Below are positions 54,343 to 64,000 of a DNA stretch of 64,000 nucleotides, piece after piece (the first letter of the stretch is position 1; every line of letters starts with the position of its first letter). Origin of the DNA: Coniochaeta sp. PMI_546 (Eukaryota > Ascomycota > Sordariomycetes > Coniochaetales > Coniochaetaceae); NCBI GenBank assembly GCA_021432605.1, contig MU271145.1, forward strand, positions 806,001 through 870,000, read 5' to 3'. The notes under the pieces are model-generated. The model had not been told where the DNA came from, made no database searches, and worked only from the letters and a program-made list of their open reading frames with translations. The position numbers were made by a program, and so were the translations under genes.

Positions 54343-55602
54343 CTAAGGGTGCGATATCGCCCCGTCTAACCCCTGCCTCAGCCACAAAGGAACAAAGGCC
54401 TTCACCCGGGCTTGACGGCCAACTCCCTCTTGGCCATCTTCAAGCTTCTCAGCTAACTCGAACTCGTCGGTGGAATTGAACGCTGATGAGTTCGCCTCCC
54501 CAGGCAAGACAACGTCGGTCATAATTTCCAGCCTGCATAGCGCGAGGCCGACATTGCCAACTCCCCTTAACCACTTGCCTGCGCTGCGGCCCTTCTTCCC
54601 TACCCGTCCTATGCTTGTGCCAGCGGGTATCTCGTCCGCGCTTCTGAATGTCTTGTCTCCCGTGGGCGTTATGGCGGACTGATACGCCAACTCACGATCC
54701 TGCGGCTTCACATCCCCATCGCCATCACCGTACACGACACACGGCAATATGCGCTTCCTCACCACACCCCGGTGCTTAGTCCGGATGGTCAATTCCTGCC
54801 CAACATAGCAACCTTTATGAAAGTCAATACCTCCCATGACATCCATGTTGCTCTCCAACGGCAGCGCCGTCTCGTACAGAATCTCCGACTGGCCCTCCGG
54901 TATACCATGCAGATACCTCCGTATCTGATACTTCTTCTCCTCCACCTCATCTAGCTCCATCCCAAGCTCCGGCGGCGCAGCGGACGACGCGGTTGAAATG
55001 ACCCTGTACCCCAGCGTTGGCGACCTCGGGTCACGCAACACGATATTCCCCCGCCTCACCTCTCCCTCGGCAGCGAACGATTCCAACCCACTTCCGGCGT
55101 CATCCCAAGCATGCCACACCCGGCCTTCCTCTCCATCTAGCAACCGCACGGCGAACTTGGCGCGGAGCTTGTACCGCTTGATGTGCCGCACCAGCCTCTC
55201 CGCCTCGGCAGCGTCGACCTCTACCAGGAAACTCTCTGCCGGGTTCGTGCCGCCGAGCACGTCCGGGTAGACGAAGACGTCGTGCAGAACCCTCCCCTGC
55301 GCATTGAGGAAGGCGGAGTAGAAGCCTGACGTCCGGGCGGAGCCGTTCGGTTGCGAGATATTGGAAGTTATCACGCCTTGCAGGTACTTGGCTGCATCCG
55401 GGCCGGAGACGGATATCAGACGTCGTGTAGATAGGCGGGTGTAGGCTGCTTTCGGGGACGTCGTGGCCGAGGAGAAGGGGCGGCGGGAGGTGAGGCAACT
55501 GCGACAGACAAAAACCGGTCGGGAGGACAACGGCGTCCGGGTTGCTGCTGAGGCGCGGAGAGACGGCGGTAGGCGCACAGCGCCTGAGGTGAGCGCTGAC
55601 AT
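54343..55602 (-). CDS. IBA57: Mitochondrial iron-sulfur cluster assembly protein IBA57 (CAF17)
   Basis: Single-exon gene of 419 aa. The N-terminal 55 residues are rich in Arg, Ser and Ala without acids (RPFSSATTSPKAAYTRL), a strong mitochondrial targeting presequence. The folate-binding, GcvT/YgfZ-like signature DFHKGCYVGQELTIRTKHRG lies near residue 265. ISVSGPDAAKYLQGVITSNI opens the domain, as in the family. Iba57 works with Isa1 and Isa2 in the matrix to build [4Fe-4S] clusters for aconitase-type enzymes and lipoate synthase. The C-terminal part is longer than in bacteria and contains a low-complexity insertion. It is convergent with the J-protein gene, with 256 bp between stops. Confidence 0.94.
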   Translation of the reverse strand: MSALTSGAVRLPPSLRASAATRTPLSSRPVFVCRSCLTSRRPFSSATTSPKAAYTRLSTRRLISVSGPDAAKYLQGVITSNISQPNGSARTSGFYSAFLNAQGRVLHDVFVYPDVLGGTNPAESFLVEVDAAEAERLVRHIKRYKLRAKFAVRLLDGEEGRVWHAWDDAGSGLESFAAEGEVRRGNIVLRDPRSPTLGYRVISTASSAAPPELGMELDEVEEKKYQIRRYLHGIPEGQSEILYETALPLESNMDVMGGIDFHKGCYVGQELTIRTKHRGVVRKRILPCVVYGDGDGDVKPQDRELAYQSAITPTGDKTFRSADEIPAGTSIGRVGKKGRSAGKWLRGVGNVGLALCRLEIMTDVVLPGEANSSAFNSTDEFELAEKLEDGQEGVGRQARVKAFVPLWLRQGLDGAISHP

Positions 55603-58600
55603 TCCAGAAGTATATGATAACTAGATAGGATTCGATGTTAGGTCATGGCTCTGCTGAATTGGCGAGCTCAATGTTGACCTGTCGCGGACCACGACGGGAT
55701 TCAGTGACGTCGATGCTCAAAGACGCAACTTTTTCGCTCGGAGTTTAGGCCGGAGATGGCCCAAGCTCCCGTCACTCAAGCTCTCCCGCAACTGGGATCG
55801 CGGCTCCCGTCACTCAGTGTCGTGCATCGCCCACGACCCAGACCGTTTCGCGCCGGCAATAGTCGCGGAACGCCGTTTTCTGATCACTAAACGTCTCACA
55901 GTGGAGAACCTTACAGTGAACCCCCACCCCCACAACTCTAGGTACCTTATTCCCTTCGGATGATGGATGCACGAGGCACCACGTCTCATCGAACAAGCTC
56001 GGTAACCCGCAGAAAAGTCAGTTGACTCATCATGGCAGGCATCGCTGATTTGCAATCTTGTAGCCGGCCCGCCGAGGGTGTCGCTCTTGGGAATCAAGAG
56101 GTTCTTCAATTCTATGCACCCTGGGCTAGCCGTTTAAACCCGAGGGGATGTGTCTACCTTGCTACGAGTATCTGCAACATGCACTTGTATCGCCAACTCA
56201 CAATGGAGGAGTCAGAGCTTGACCGCCAATTTCCCATGTGTGGTCGCACATTCATGCTGGGTGACTCGAGTACAGATAAAGTAGTTCTGAGTACCTCTGT
56301 GGTGTATCGATAACTGGGATCCAGTGATGGCCATCCGAGATTGAACTTGAACTCATATCAGATGAGCAATCACTGATGACGGCCTCCATGAGATACCATA
56401 GAGATGATGGTCAGATGATTCCTTCACCCCATAATCTTGAATCTGGTATTTTATAGATGGTTGTGGGGGATAGGACTTTAAGCCCACGGCGATAACGGTG
56501 TTGCTCCGACTGAGTAAGGTACCGGGCCAAGCAGGCCCTTGACGAATCGTAGATGTGCGGACTAACAAACAAGGTCGAACACCGGCGACCATCGCCAAGT
56601 TCAGTCTCGATCGTAGTTCGTACAATATTACTGTGCCTGCTAAGGATGGTTCGTCGGAAAGAATGTACGGAACAGCACTAACCACGTCTCACATAACGTC
56701 AGCTCCAATGATCGAGCTGAACTGAACTTCCGTCAACTCCTTACACAGTATTCCTCAGGCTGTCTGTGGATGATAATAAGGCTGCATCTCAGTGTCAGAT
56801 CATCACGCAGACGGGATCCGTGAAACCCGTCGGTAGACAAGGGACTAGCGCTGCAAAAAGGCGCCGAGTAATCCGGCCAGATCGGTGACTTGCCAGACCC
56901 GACAGCGAGGCGGCCAGGAAGAAGTCGCCGGTAAGTCGACGAGGCCCTAGACTAGCAACGGCACCCTTAGCGGTCGCCTGGCCGAACGTTGGGCCGTGCT
57001 CCCAAGCCTCACCGGAGCAACTAAGACTCCTCAACATTCTATGTACAAGGCTCGAAACAGGCTTTGATCAAATTGACCGCTTTGCCTATTGTTGGAAGCC
57101 CGTGAAACACATTGTCACCTCAATGATGGGGAAGGACCTTTCTTCTGCCTTCTGCGCCTCTCTCATCATTGCACCCTGAAACTTGTCCTCATTAAAAGTG
57201 CCAGATCTTCGCGAACGCTTCATCAATTCCAGGCTCCCAAATACAATCCAGGGTCCACAAATACACTTAGGTAAGGAACACGCGTATACTCGTAACCAAG
57301 CCGAGGCGTTCACTCATCTCAATACGTCTCACTTCTTACCGCCTTGGTAGACACTCGACATAAAAAGCCTTGGCGATGTCAGCCCGCCCGCGTGCCCAGC
57401 CCCTTACTCCTCCGCTCATTTAAAACCTGAGCACCGCCATCGCGGCGCTGCGGTTGGGTGGTTTGCGAAGTGAGCGGCATGCCGAAGGATCCTAGGAGTG
57501 GACTTCAGGGCGTCCCGCGTTCGTGTGTTGGTTGGTCGACAGACGCAAATTGGATCGCCTACGCAAACAAATACGACGAGCCCTGGGCCTGAAACTTGCA
57601 GCCTGCTGTTATAGGTATTCATGTAGTCCTGGTTAGGCAGATAAAATCGAGTCACCAGGTCGCAATGCATTCGCCGACTTGACGGGGATGGTGCAAAAAG
57701 CAACAGAGACGGATTTTACAACAAATCCGAGGGCCATCAGTAGCCTCATCCGTTCCCAACGGGCTTCGTAATTCGCATTCGAGTCTCAGTGAGTCAGGCG
57801 GCAGCGGAGAGCCATCTGAAATTGATGATGAATCGCCCTTTCCTAGCTCCGTATCCACTTCCCGAAAGGGAATGCAAAAGAATTTCACATTTTGCCAACA
57901 AGGGGGCTCATGTAAGCGAGAGCGAGACAGCGAGACAAGAGCCAAAAGGCGGATCTGCAACCGCTCCGCGCGCGCCCTTGTCAGCAGCCCAACCGTGGCC
58001 CGGCGGTCGGCGTTTGTAATCCAGGCACGAAGGGGGTGGGGGTGTAGAGATATAGCTGAGTGGGGTGTGGCTAAAGATGATTCATACCGGAGCCTTGGGA
58101 ACGATCGACCGATTTCGGGTCGGTTCCCGCACATGCTGTTATCACGAGTTTAATCGTGACGTCGAGTTTGGCAGTAATGATGTGATAAGGCGAATTTCAA
58201 CGGTTTGAGATGCAACTGAAATGCAAAACAATGTAGTGATCACCACGTTGCAATGGGAACGGTTTGTAGTATGAAGATGATCTTCGTTTGCTATACTAAA
58301 TTGTTTCAAAGCTCCGAGAGGAGCTGAAGATCCGTGGATACATCTCGGTATCGAGGCATCATCGCCGGATTCCATCACTAATCGCTCCTCACTCAACCTC
58401 ATTGACGCAATCTTGTTGCGCACCTGGGAGCGAAGAGCTCATTGTGTCCACCCAATTTATATGTCCATACCGGTATCCATCTAATATCCTTTCCAACCCG
58501 ATATGAAAAAGAAAAATCCCCAAAGAAAATGTGAGTGGTGACACTTCATGACGCTGATGTAGAAAACTGAACGCTTTTTGTGGTATATGCAAACGCCGGC

Positions 58601-58653
58601 CCATGCAGGTTCCCAGTAAAGTCGCAAGAAACAAGTCGATCGATAAACAGATT
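55603..58653. other. Long gene-poor region after IBA57
   Basis: About 3.05 kb without a supported gene. It holds the IBA57 promoter (55603-55750) and the 3' flank of the acidic protein gene. Short frames on both strands, such as 56032-56313 (+) and 57652-58134 (-), show no domain or splice support. A TACCTTA-type motif occurs near 55943. No transposon or RNA gene was recognised. Confidence 0.45.
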
Positions 58654-59496
58654 TTAGTAAACTGATATCGCAGAGACAAGCCTAGCCGGATTCCGCGCCG
58701 GTAGGTAGAAGCCCTCATCGTAGAAGGCGTCCTTGTCTTCTTGTTCTTGCCTGGAGTCGTAGTACGCGGCGGAGCTAATCGACTCCCTCTGCTTCTCTGA
58801 GAATGTGGGCAGGACGGCGGTTGGCGGACTGGGCGGCATCGACTCGTCCTCTGATGAGTCCGAGTCGTGGTCGAGCTCTGGTGGTGATGCGGAGTGTGAG
58901 TGTGTCCGTGTGAGAGTGAGCTGTGCGTAGTCCTCCTCCTCGTCATCGTCCTCCTCCATATCGTCGTACTGCGAGTCCGTCTTCAACAGGGTTGGTACCA
59001 CGGACTTGGCCGGCATCCTCCTCAGCGACATGGCATCAGCCATCTCGATATCTTCGTCGTCATCAAGGTCGCTGTCGGAATCGGAGGAGTCCGAGTCCGA
59101 ATCAGCATCCTCGACTCGCCAGTCCTCCTCGGGCTCTTCGATAACGGTATCTGCCCATTGGATGTGCTTCTCTTCGCTCTTCGGTGTGGCTCCGCGGACG
59201 GAGTGGTTGAACCAAGATTCTTGCTCTCGCTCGGCATCGGCAAGGTCAAGCATCAGAGAATCAAGCAGGTTGGCGTGGCCGACAAGCAGCCTCAGGTTGT
59301 GGTCGGGCCGGGCAGCCTCGTGAGAGAGCTTGCCTCGTGCCTTGTGGGCAAGGAAGTATGTTTGTGTGAGAGACATCTTCTTGCTCTTGAATTGAGAGGC
59401 CACTAGTGGTGATGATGGTGTTGCAGCTGTCTTTGACTGCGAGGTTGAGAGGTAGAGAGGACCAGATGTGGTTGTTGTTGTGGTTGTGGAAGACAT
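58654..59496 (-). CDS. Conserved acidic fungal protein of unknown function, 280 aa
   Basis: Single-exon frame from ATG at 59496. A Thr/Ser-rich start is followed by one well-structured helical segment at about residues 42-95 (LTQTYFLAHKARGKLSHEAA, then RPDHNLRLLVGHANLLDSLM, then LDLADAEREQESWFN). The rest is acidic and disordered, with Asp/Ser repeats and a Glu/Asp run. The end FYDEGFYLPARNPARLVSAI looks conserved. It suggests a nuclear or regulatory protein but no catalytic motif is visible. A distant tie to yeast Ecm13-type proteins is only an impression. Coding status is supported by the ordered segment and codon pattern. Confidence 0.75.
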   Translation of the reverse strand: MSSTTTTTTTSGPLYLSTSQSKTAATPSSPLVASQFKSKKMSLTQTYFLAHKARGKLSHEAARPDHNLRLLVGHANLLDSLMLDLADAEREQESWFNHSVRGATPKSEEKHIQWADTVIEEPEEDWRVEDADSDSDSSDSDSDLDDDEDIEMADAMSLRRMPAKSVVPTLLKTDSQYDDMEEDDDEEEDYAQLTLTRTHSHSASPPELDHDSDSSEDESMPPSPPTAVLPTFSEKQRESISSAAYYDSRQEQEDKDAFYDEGFYLPARNPARLVSAISVY

Positions 59497-62400
59497 TGTG
59501 GTGAATAAGGCAGCAGGACCGACTTTAGAACTTTTAGATCCAAGGTGGAATTGCTAGTGATGACTCAAGGCAGAAAAGCCGATTCCGGCAAAGGCGCGGT
59601 TAGAGGTGGGGCGTGGGGCGTGTGCGATGAAAAACTTCCGGTGCTCTTGTCATGTAGGTACCAAAGTATCTTTCCTTGTTGGGCGGACGGTGGTGATGTT
59701 TTGAAGTTGCTGTGCCTGGTAGTTGAAACAAGTGTAATGATGTTTCTGGTCTTTGTTTATCTCGTTGTGCTATTGTCAGAGATGTCAAGAATAGTGAGGC
59801 TTGTGTGATGATGTTGAAAGAGAGGTTTCAATCATGCTCGGAGGAAGGGGATGCCGGATTCTTTTAACTTCAAAGGCTGACTGACCGTCTTTTCCAAGGA
59901 CTTCGTCTCGTGGAGATGTCGGCCTTGAGATGATGGTCATCCGTGCAAGGGTTGTGGGTGCATGCCATGGATGGTCCGCAGCAGCTGACAAAAAGCGAAA
60001 ATCCGAGAGACTCCTCCGCTCCTTTCTGAACGTGGGTCCCGCGGCTTGCAAAGTACCTGGACCCCTGTAACTCCTACCGTATTGCCCGTGGTTTGCAGTA
60101 AAGTGACCTCGGCCGGTCTCTTATGCCCGCGCCCTTGGCTGCCCTTGCGTGCCTGTTGTTCGGCGGTCAATGGGCTCTCTCTTTCCTCCGATGGTCATCT
60201 ACTCCATGCATGCGGGTTCGTCGTGCCTCCGTTTCCCTCCATGATACACGTATTACCTTAGGTACACGTACCTTCCATCACTTTTGTACCGCAAGCCACC
60301 GCTATGGCGTTCTGTCCCTGTCATTCAGATACCCGTTTCGGATGCGCATGCGTGGCCCTTTTCGCTTTCCTCGCTCCCGTTTGTCGCTTTCGTTTGTGCA
60401 GCCCAGGTGGGATACCTTATTTGGCAATACCTTACCTGCTGTAATTCCAGTGATGTTCGTAGCACAGCCAGCCGCCAAACTTGCGTATACCTCAGCACTC
60501 ATTAATGACACGATGCAACAACCTGACGCAACCAGCTATAAGGTAACTATCTGATCATCAAATTCTATCAATCGTCTAATGCCATCCAGTTCGCAGACGG
60601 TGCAGGCCACGCTCCGTATGCAGTCGGAGCCACATTGTCTTTGAAATGCTTGGAAATGGTGTCGTACTGGGAATCGTCATGAATGCAAGACAGGTAGCTC
60701 CCTCATGATGATTACAATTACTGTGTTGCAAGCAATTATCGTCCATCAGGTTGATGGTTTTCTGCCCTCTGATTTGTCCATCGGCATTCGTGATTCATAA
60801 GCCCGTCCTTGGCTTTGCAAGCGTTTCCGGTGCTAGTACCTTAGTCCTTCACATGTACACGCGTAAGGTACCTCTGGGGCTTTATCTAATCTCCAACATC
60901 TTAACTCCAGTGCTGCCCTCGGCCGATAGAATTCCAAAGAAACTGAGAAATATGTCCTCGGCCGCCCGGTCGCGGATTAGTCAAACCATGCTTACCACAC
61001 CCTAGCTTCGTGAACGCAAGCACTTTATGAATGTCACCTCGGAGACTTGACGATACCGAGGTGCCCCGGAACGTATTTCTGGTTCTTGAAACTGATATAC
61101 ATCCCTATACGGACATGCATGAGGCACTCTTTAATCCCAGGCAGAGAATCTAGGAAGTAACGTTTTGGATATTGTCGCAGGGTGTGTACGTGATTCCGCG
61201 TCATTTGCATTCGACATCGTGAGGCGCTTCAAGCCTCATCTTCATTGCTACGTAGGGGATAGAGCCGGAGTGAGCGCGTGACTCGATTAGGGGACGCGCC
61301 GCGCATACAATGCAATCGTCGCATATTGCGAGCAGTAGTACGGCGTGATCACCGCAGTATAAGTGCACCGCCTCACAGACTCGTACGCGAGGGAAACGAG
61401 CATGGCTTGTTGTCGCGACGACAGCACAGCAGATTGGGTCGACGCCGCGTGGCCCGCTTCGGTGTCGCATGCCTCCGTCAGGCCGAAACGCTCTGCGCTC
61501 CGCGGGGTCCATCTTGGATCCGTGGCGTTTGCGAAAGCGAGTGCGGAAGGACGGCCGCTGCTGTTGGCGATTGGTCGGGCATACGAGTGGTGCTTAGATT
61601 CCCCAACTCCACCTCTAGGGCTGACAGCCTGCCAGTGATCGCCCAAAGCAATAGCCTGCCGTCGCTTAGAATCCGAGAAGAGTCACTGCTCAAACAGGAA
61701 GGAAGCCCCCAGCCACGATTCAATTTCCCATCATACATCGCAAATATCTGTGCGACTAGTGTAGTATCGTCGTAGGGCAGTGATGCTCACAACAACGATA
61801 CAATATGATTGCCAGTGAAGGACAACAATACGCACACTGGTGTACACCACATACATAAGCAACGTAACATTTTCGTGCTGTGGTGGTCGGTAGGTATGTC
61901 CGATGTCTAGGTGCCTGGGGGTTGCCTAATGTGGTAATCGAGTGCGTTTTCCAAGCACGCCAACCACCAAACTCGCCATACTTCACAGTGACATCGATTC
62001 TCACGGTTGAAGATACTCGATGACGAAGGCACGAAACTAACAGCACTCGACAACAAGAGCTACAGAGGAGTTTCGATCGATTACCCGGCCTCCCGTGAAT
62101 GTATCGCAGCGGATTCTCGAAGCAGGGCACCTGACCGCTCTAACTCCGGCAGCCGGAGCGGACAGTCGGGGCCGACAACGAAGATCCATGCACTACCTAC
62201 TACTGTTGTCAGGGCAAGTGCACAGTCCACGAGCTTAAACCGGTGCCGCCAATCCCGACGCAAGTCCATCGCTTCCGAGTGACGGGAACAACAGGCGGGT
62301 TACGGCATGTTTCGGAATGTCAGTTACTCATGACCTGCGTCGACGCAACATGCAAGTTTCGCGCCTTGATCTCTACAAGATGGACAGGTTTGTTTCCCTG

Positions 62401-64000
62401 TCATGGTGCGCTCGGGTTTCATCACGCTCTGTACACGTAGACAGCGACTGACGCCGGTGACTCTTTCTTGGCGACGGTGTGTCAAGGCAGTCCGGGGTAG
62501 TCATCCATGTGTTAGGTAGTCGTGGGTTTGTTTCCTTATTGGGCTAAGCTCACGGGATCAGCGAAAGTGCAGAGGTGGAGAGCTGCGAGATAGTTTCCAG
62601 AAGACTTCTCTGCAGCCGTGACGCACCTGCTCAGACCAAGCCACCACTGGTACCAGCGTCGTTGAAGGTCATCGCCTGCACTCCACGCATCGTGGGTCAT
62701 TAAAGGTTAGGCTCGTCTCGTCAGTCGCCTACAATGAAGCAAGCCACTTCATGCCAAGAGTACGTGTAGTGATAGTGGCCTTGATACCTACCTTCTACGT
62801 TCTCTTCGTTGTTCTCCGGGCACACTCGGTCTCAAAGTCAATGGCATATCTTGTGCGTCTAGCACCAACCAGCAACAGATATGTCTATGCATCACGCACA
62901 ACCTCAAGGCTACCAGCGAATGGAGGTAGATAGGTGCGAGCATGTCCGTCATATCCGCCATTAGCAGCCACAGCGCCGGCTGATGTAAGCGGATTCCCGT
63001 TTCTGTACCTGTTGATGCGAGAGAACTCGAGTCCGTACCTCTCCTTCTAGTATAGAACCAGCCCCTGGTGACTTACTACCTTGGTTGGACTTGCTCCGTT
63101 TGCATTTCCGTTTCGCTAGCACATAAGCTATCACCATATAATGGAATGTGGTATAGTGTTACGGACGGTGGCTAGAGGCGTTAGCCCTAGCACAATTGTG
63201 GTAGGTTGAAGCAGAGACCCTAGCCAGATCCAAGGGGACTGCAACGTGCATGCATGCCGGCGGATGACGACCGGAACCTCGGGACATAGAGCATCGTCCT
63301 AAAGCCGCGTGCTGTGCTCGCGCTCTGTCTATCCCTGCACAAGCGATGCGTACCCGACTGATGACAAGCGGTCGAACAGATATGAGGGCACCTCGAGCAT
63401 GTTCTGCCACGTACGACCATAGACATCTGAATACTTAGGGTCCCGTCCGCTCTCCCACAGATAAGCAGATATCGTTAGGCTGTGGAAGGGAGCACTTATT
63501 CGATCACTCAAAATCGACTGCTTACTAAATCCACGTCTCCATGGCGTATCGCTGGGGAGGGATGGGGTTGGTGAAGGTTGGACAACTGAAGGGCGTGTGC
63601 CGATGATATCTCCAGCTGCAGTACAGTGTTCCGACCTAACCTCGCGCGCCCGTGGAATGATCAAAATACTGCGCGGACATGCGTCATCATGCTACGTCCG
63701 GGTGACAGGACAGACCTCGAGATTCCTTCCCACCTCAGGCTGCCGGTTCCAGGGAAGACAGGTCATGTTGACCAGAACCTCGGCCGATTAGCGGATAGAC
63801 CATGAAACAGAATTTCAGTTGGGTCGCATACTGTACCCAGGTCGGCGGTGTACTCATTGGGCCTCCGGGATTGGATCTTGGACCGGCGCAGCCAACGCTT
63901 ATGAGCTGAGGCTGTTGGGTTTCGGAATGTTGCCTTGTTGCCACCAACAGCGATAAGACTACTTTGTTTAAGTTCAAGGTGAAGTCTTCAAGCCTGCTTG
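59497..64000. other. Gene-poor right flank
   Basis: About 4.5 kb without a recognisable gene. It contains a TACCTTAGGTAC palindrome at 60254-60265 and related GTACCTTAG and AAGGTACC near 60835 and 60868. Overlapping frames on opposite strands at 61200-61775 and a 111-codon minus frame at 63329-63664 show no domain. No tRNA, rRNA, long inverted repeat or mobile element was found by eye. Confidence 0.5.

Noticed and set aside
61200-61775. Overlapping 165- and 119-codon frames on opposite strands
   Set aside because: Mutually exclusive frames with high Arg/Ser/Ala content and no domains, typical of GC-rich non-coding DNA.
63329-63664. 111-codon minus-strand frame containing SAYLWESGRDPKYSDVYGR
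   Set aside because: Looks mildly protein-like but matches no family I know and has no splice partners in the window.
1-64000. Transposon, LTR element or RIP-degraded repeat
   Set aside because: No terminal repeats, transposase or reverse transcriptase motifs, or AT-rich RIP blocks were seen.

Overview
The window is from a filamentous ascomycete (Pezizomycotina), most likely a Sordariomycete. The grounds are short introns of about 50-230 nt with GT(A/G)NGT donors, CTRAC/CTGAC branch points and YAG acceptors, a Leu3-type Zn2Cys6 regulator, and strong matches to fungal single-copy housekeeping families. The class is inferred from general similarity, not from a tree. I resolve 23 protein-coding loci plus one doubtful small frame. 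No rRNA, convincing tRNA, CRISPR array or recognisable transposon or viral remnant was found.

Layout. 1-4264: gene-poor. 4265-7760 (-): TTI1. 8283-10676 (+): Zn2Cys6 regulator, convergent with 10783-11516 (-), a PEBP-like protein. 13030-13968 (+): EBP-type sterol isomerase. 14887-17095 (+): sorting nexin SNX41, with a doubtful 75-aa frame behind it. 18245-20095 (+): GT90 glycosyltransferase A. 20835-22091 (+): mRNA capping guanylyltransferase. 23355-25633 (+): SRA-YDG gene carrying two in-frame TAG codons. 25839-26391 (+): parvulin PAR14. 26625-27290 (-) and 27925-28538 (+): divergent ribosomal protein genes eS12 and uS8. 29421-31289 (+): GT90 glycosyltransferase B. 32027-33586 (+): conserved fungal protein of unknown role. 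34406-34879 (+): three-exon antibiotic-biosynthesis-monooxygenase-like protein. 36041-38971 (+): PUS7. 39873-42084 (+): LAMMER kinase, convergent with 43438-45119 (-), the MKK1/2 MAP kinase kinase. 47578-49307 (+): DBP8. 49475-50629 (-) and 51377-52511 (+): divergent amidohydrolase and 2OG-Fe(II) oxygenase. 53007-54086 (+): J protein of CWC23/DNAJC17 type. 54343-55602 (-): mitochondrial IBA57. 58654-59496 (-): acidic fungal protein. 59497-64000: gene-poor.

Most genes are ordinary cell machinery: TOR/PIKK assembly, endosomal sorting, capping, ribosome, pseudouridylation, rRNA helicase, Fe-S assembly and cell-wall signalling. There is no secondary-metabolite cluster. The best candidates for follow-up are the SRA-YDG gene, whose two TAG codons both fit CpA-to-TpA changes; the uS8 gene, whose apparent leader intron carries a 9-bp hairpin reminiscent of yeast RPS22B; a catalytically complete EBP-type sterol isomerase; and the GT90 pair, which differ by one exactly placed intron.
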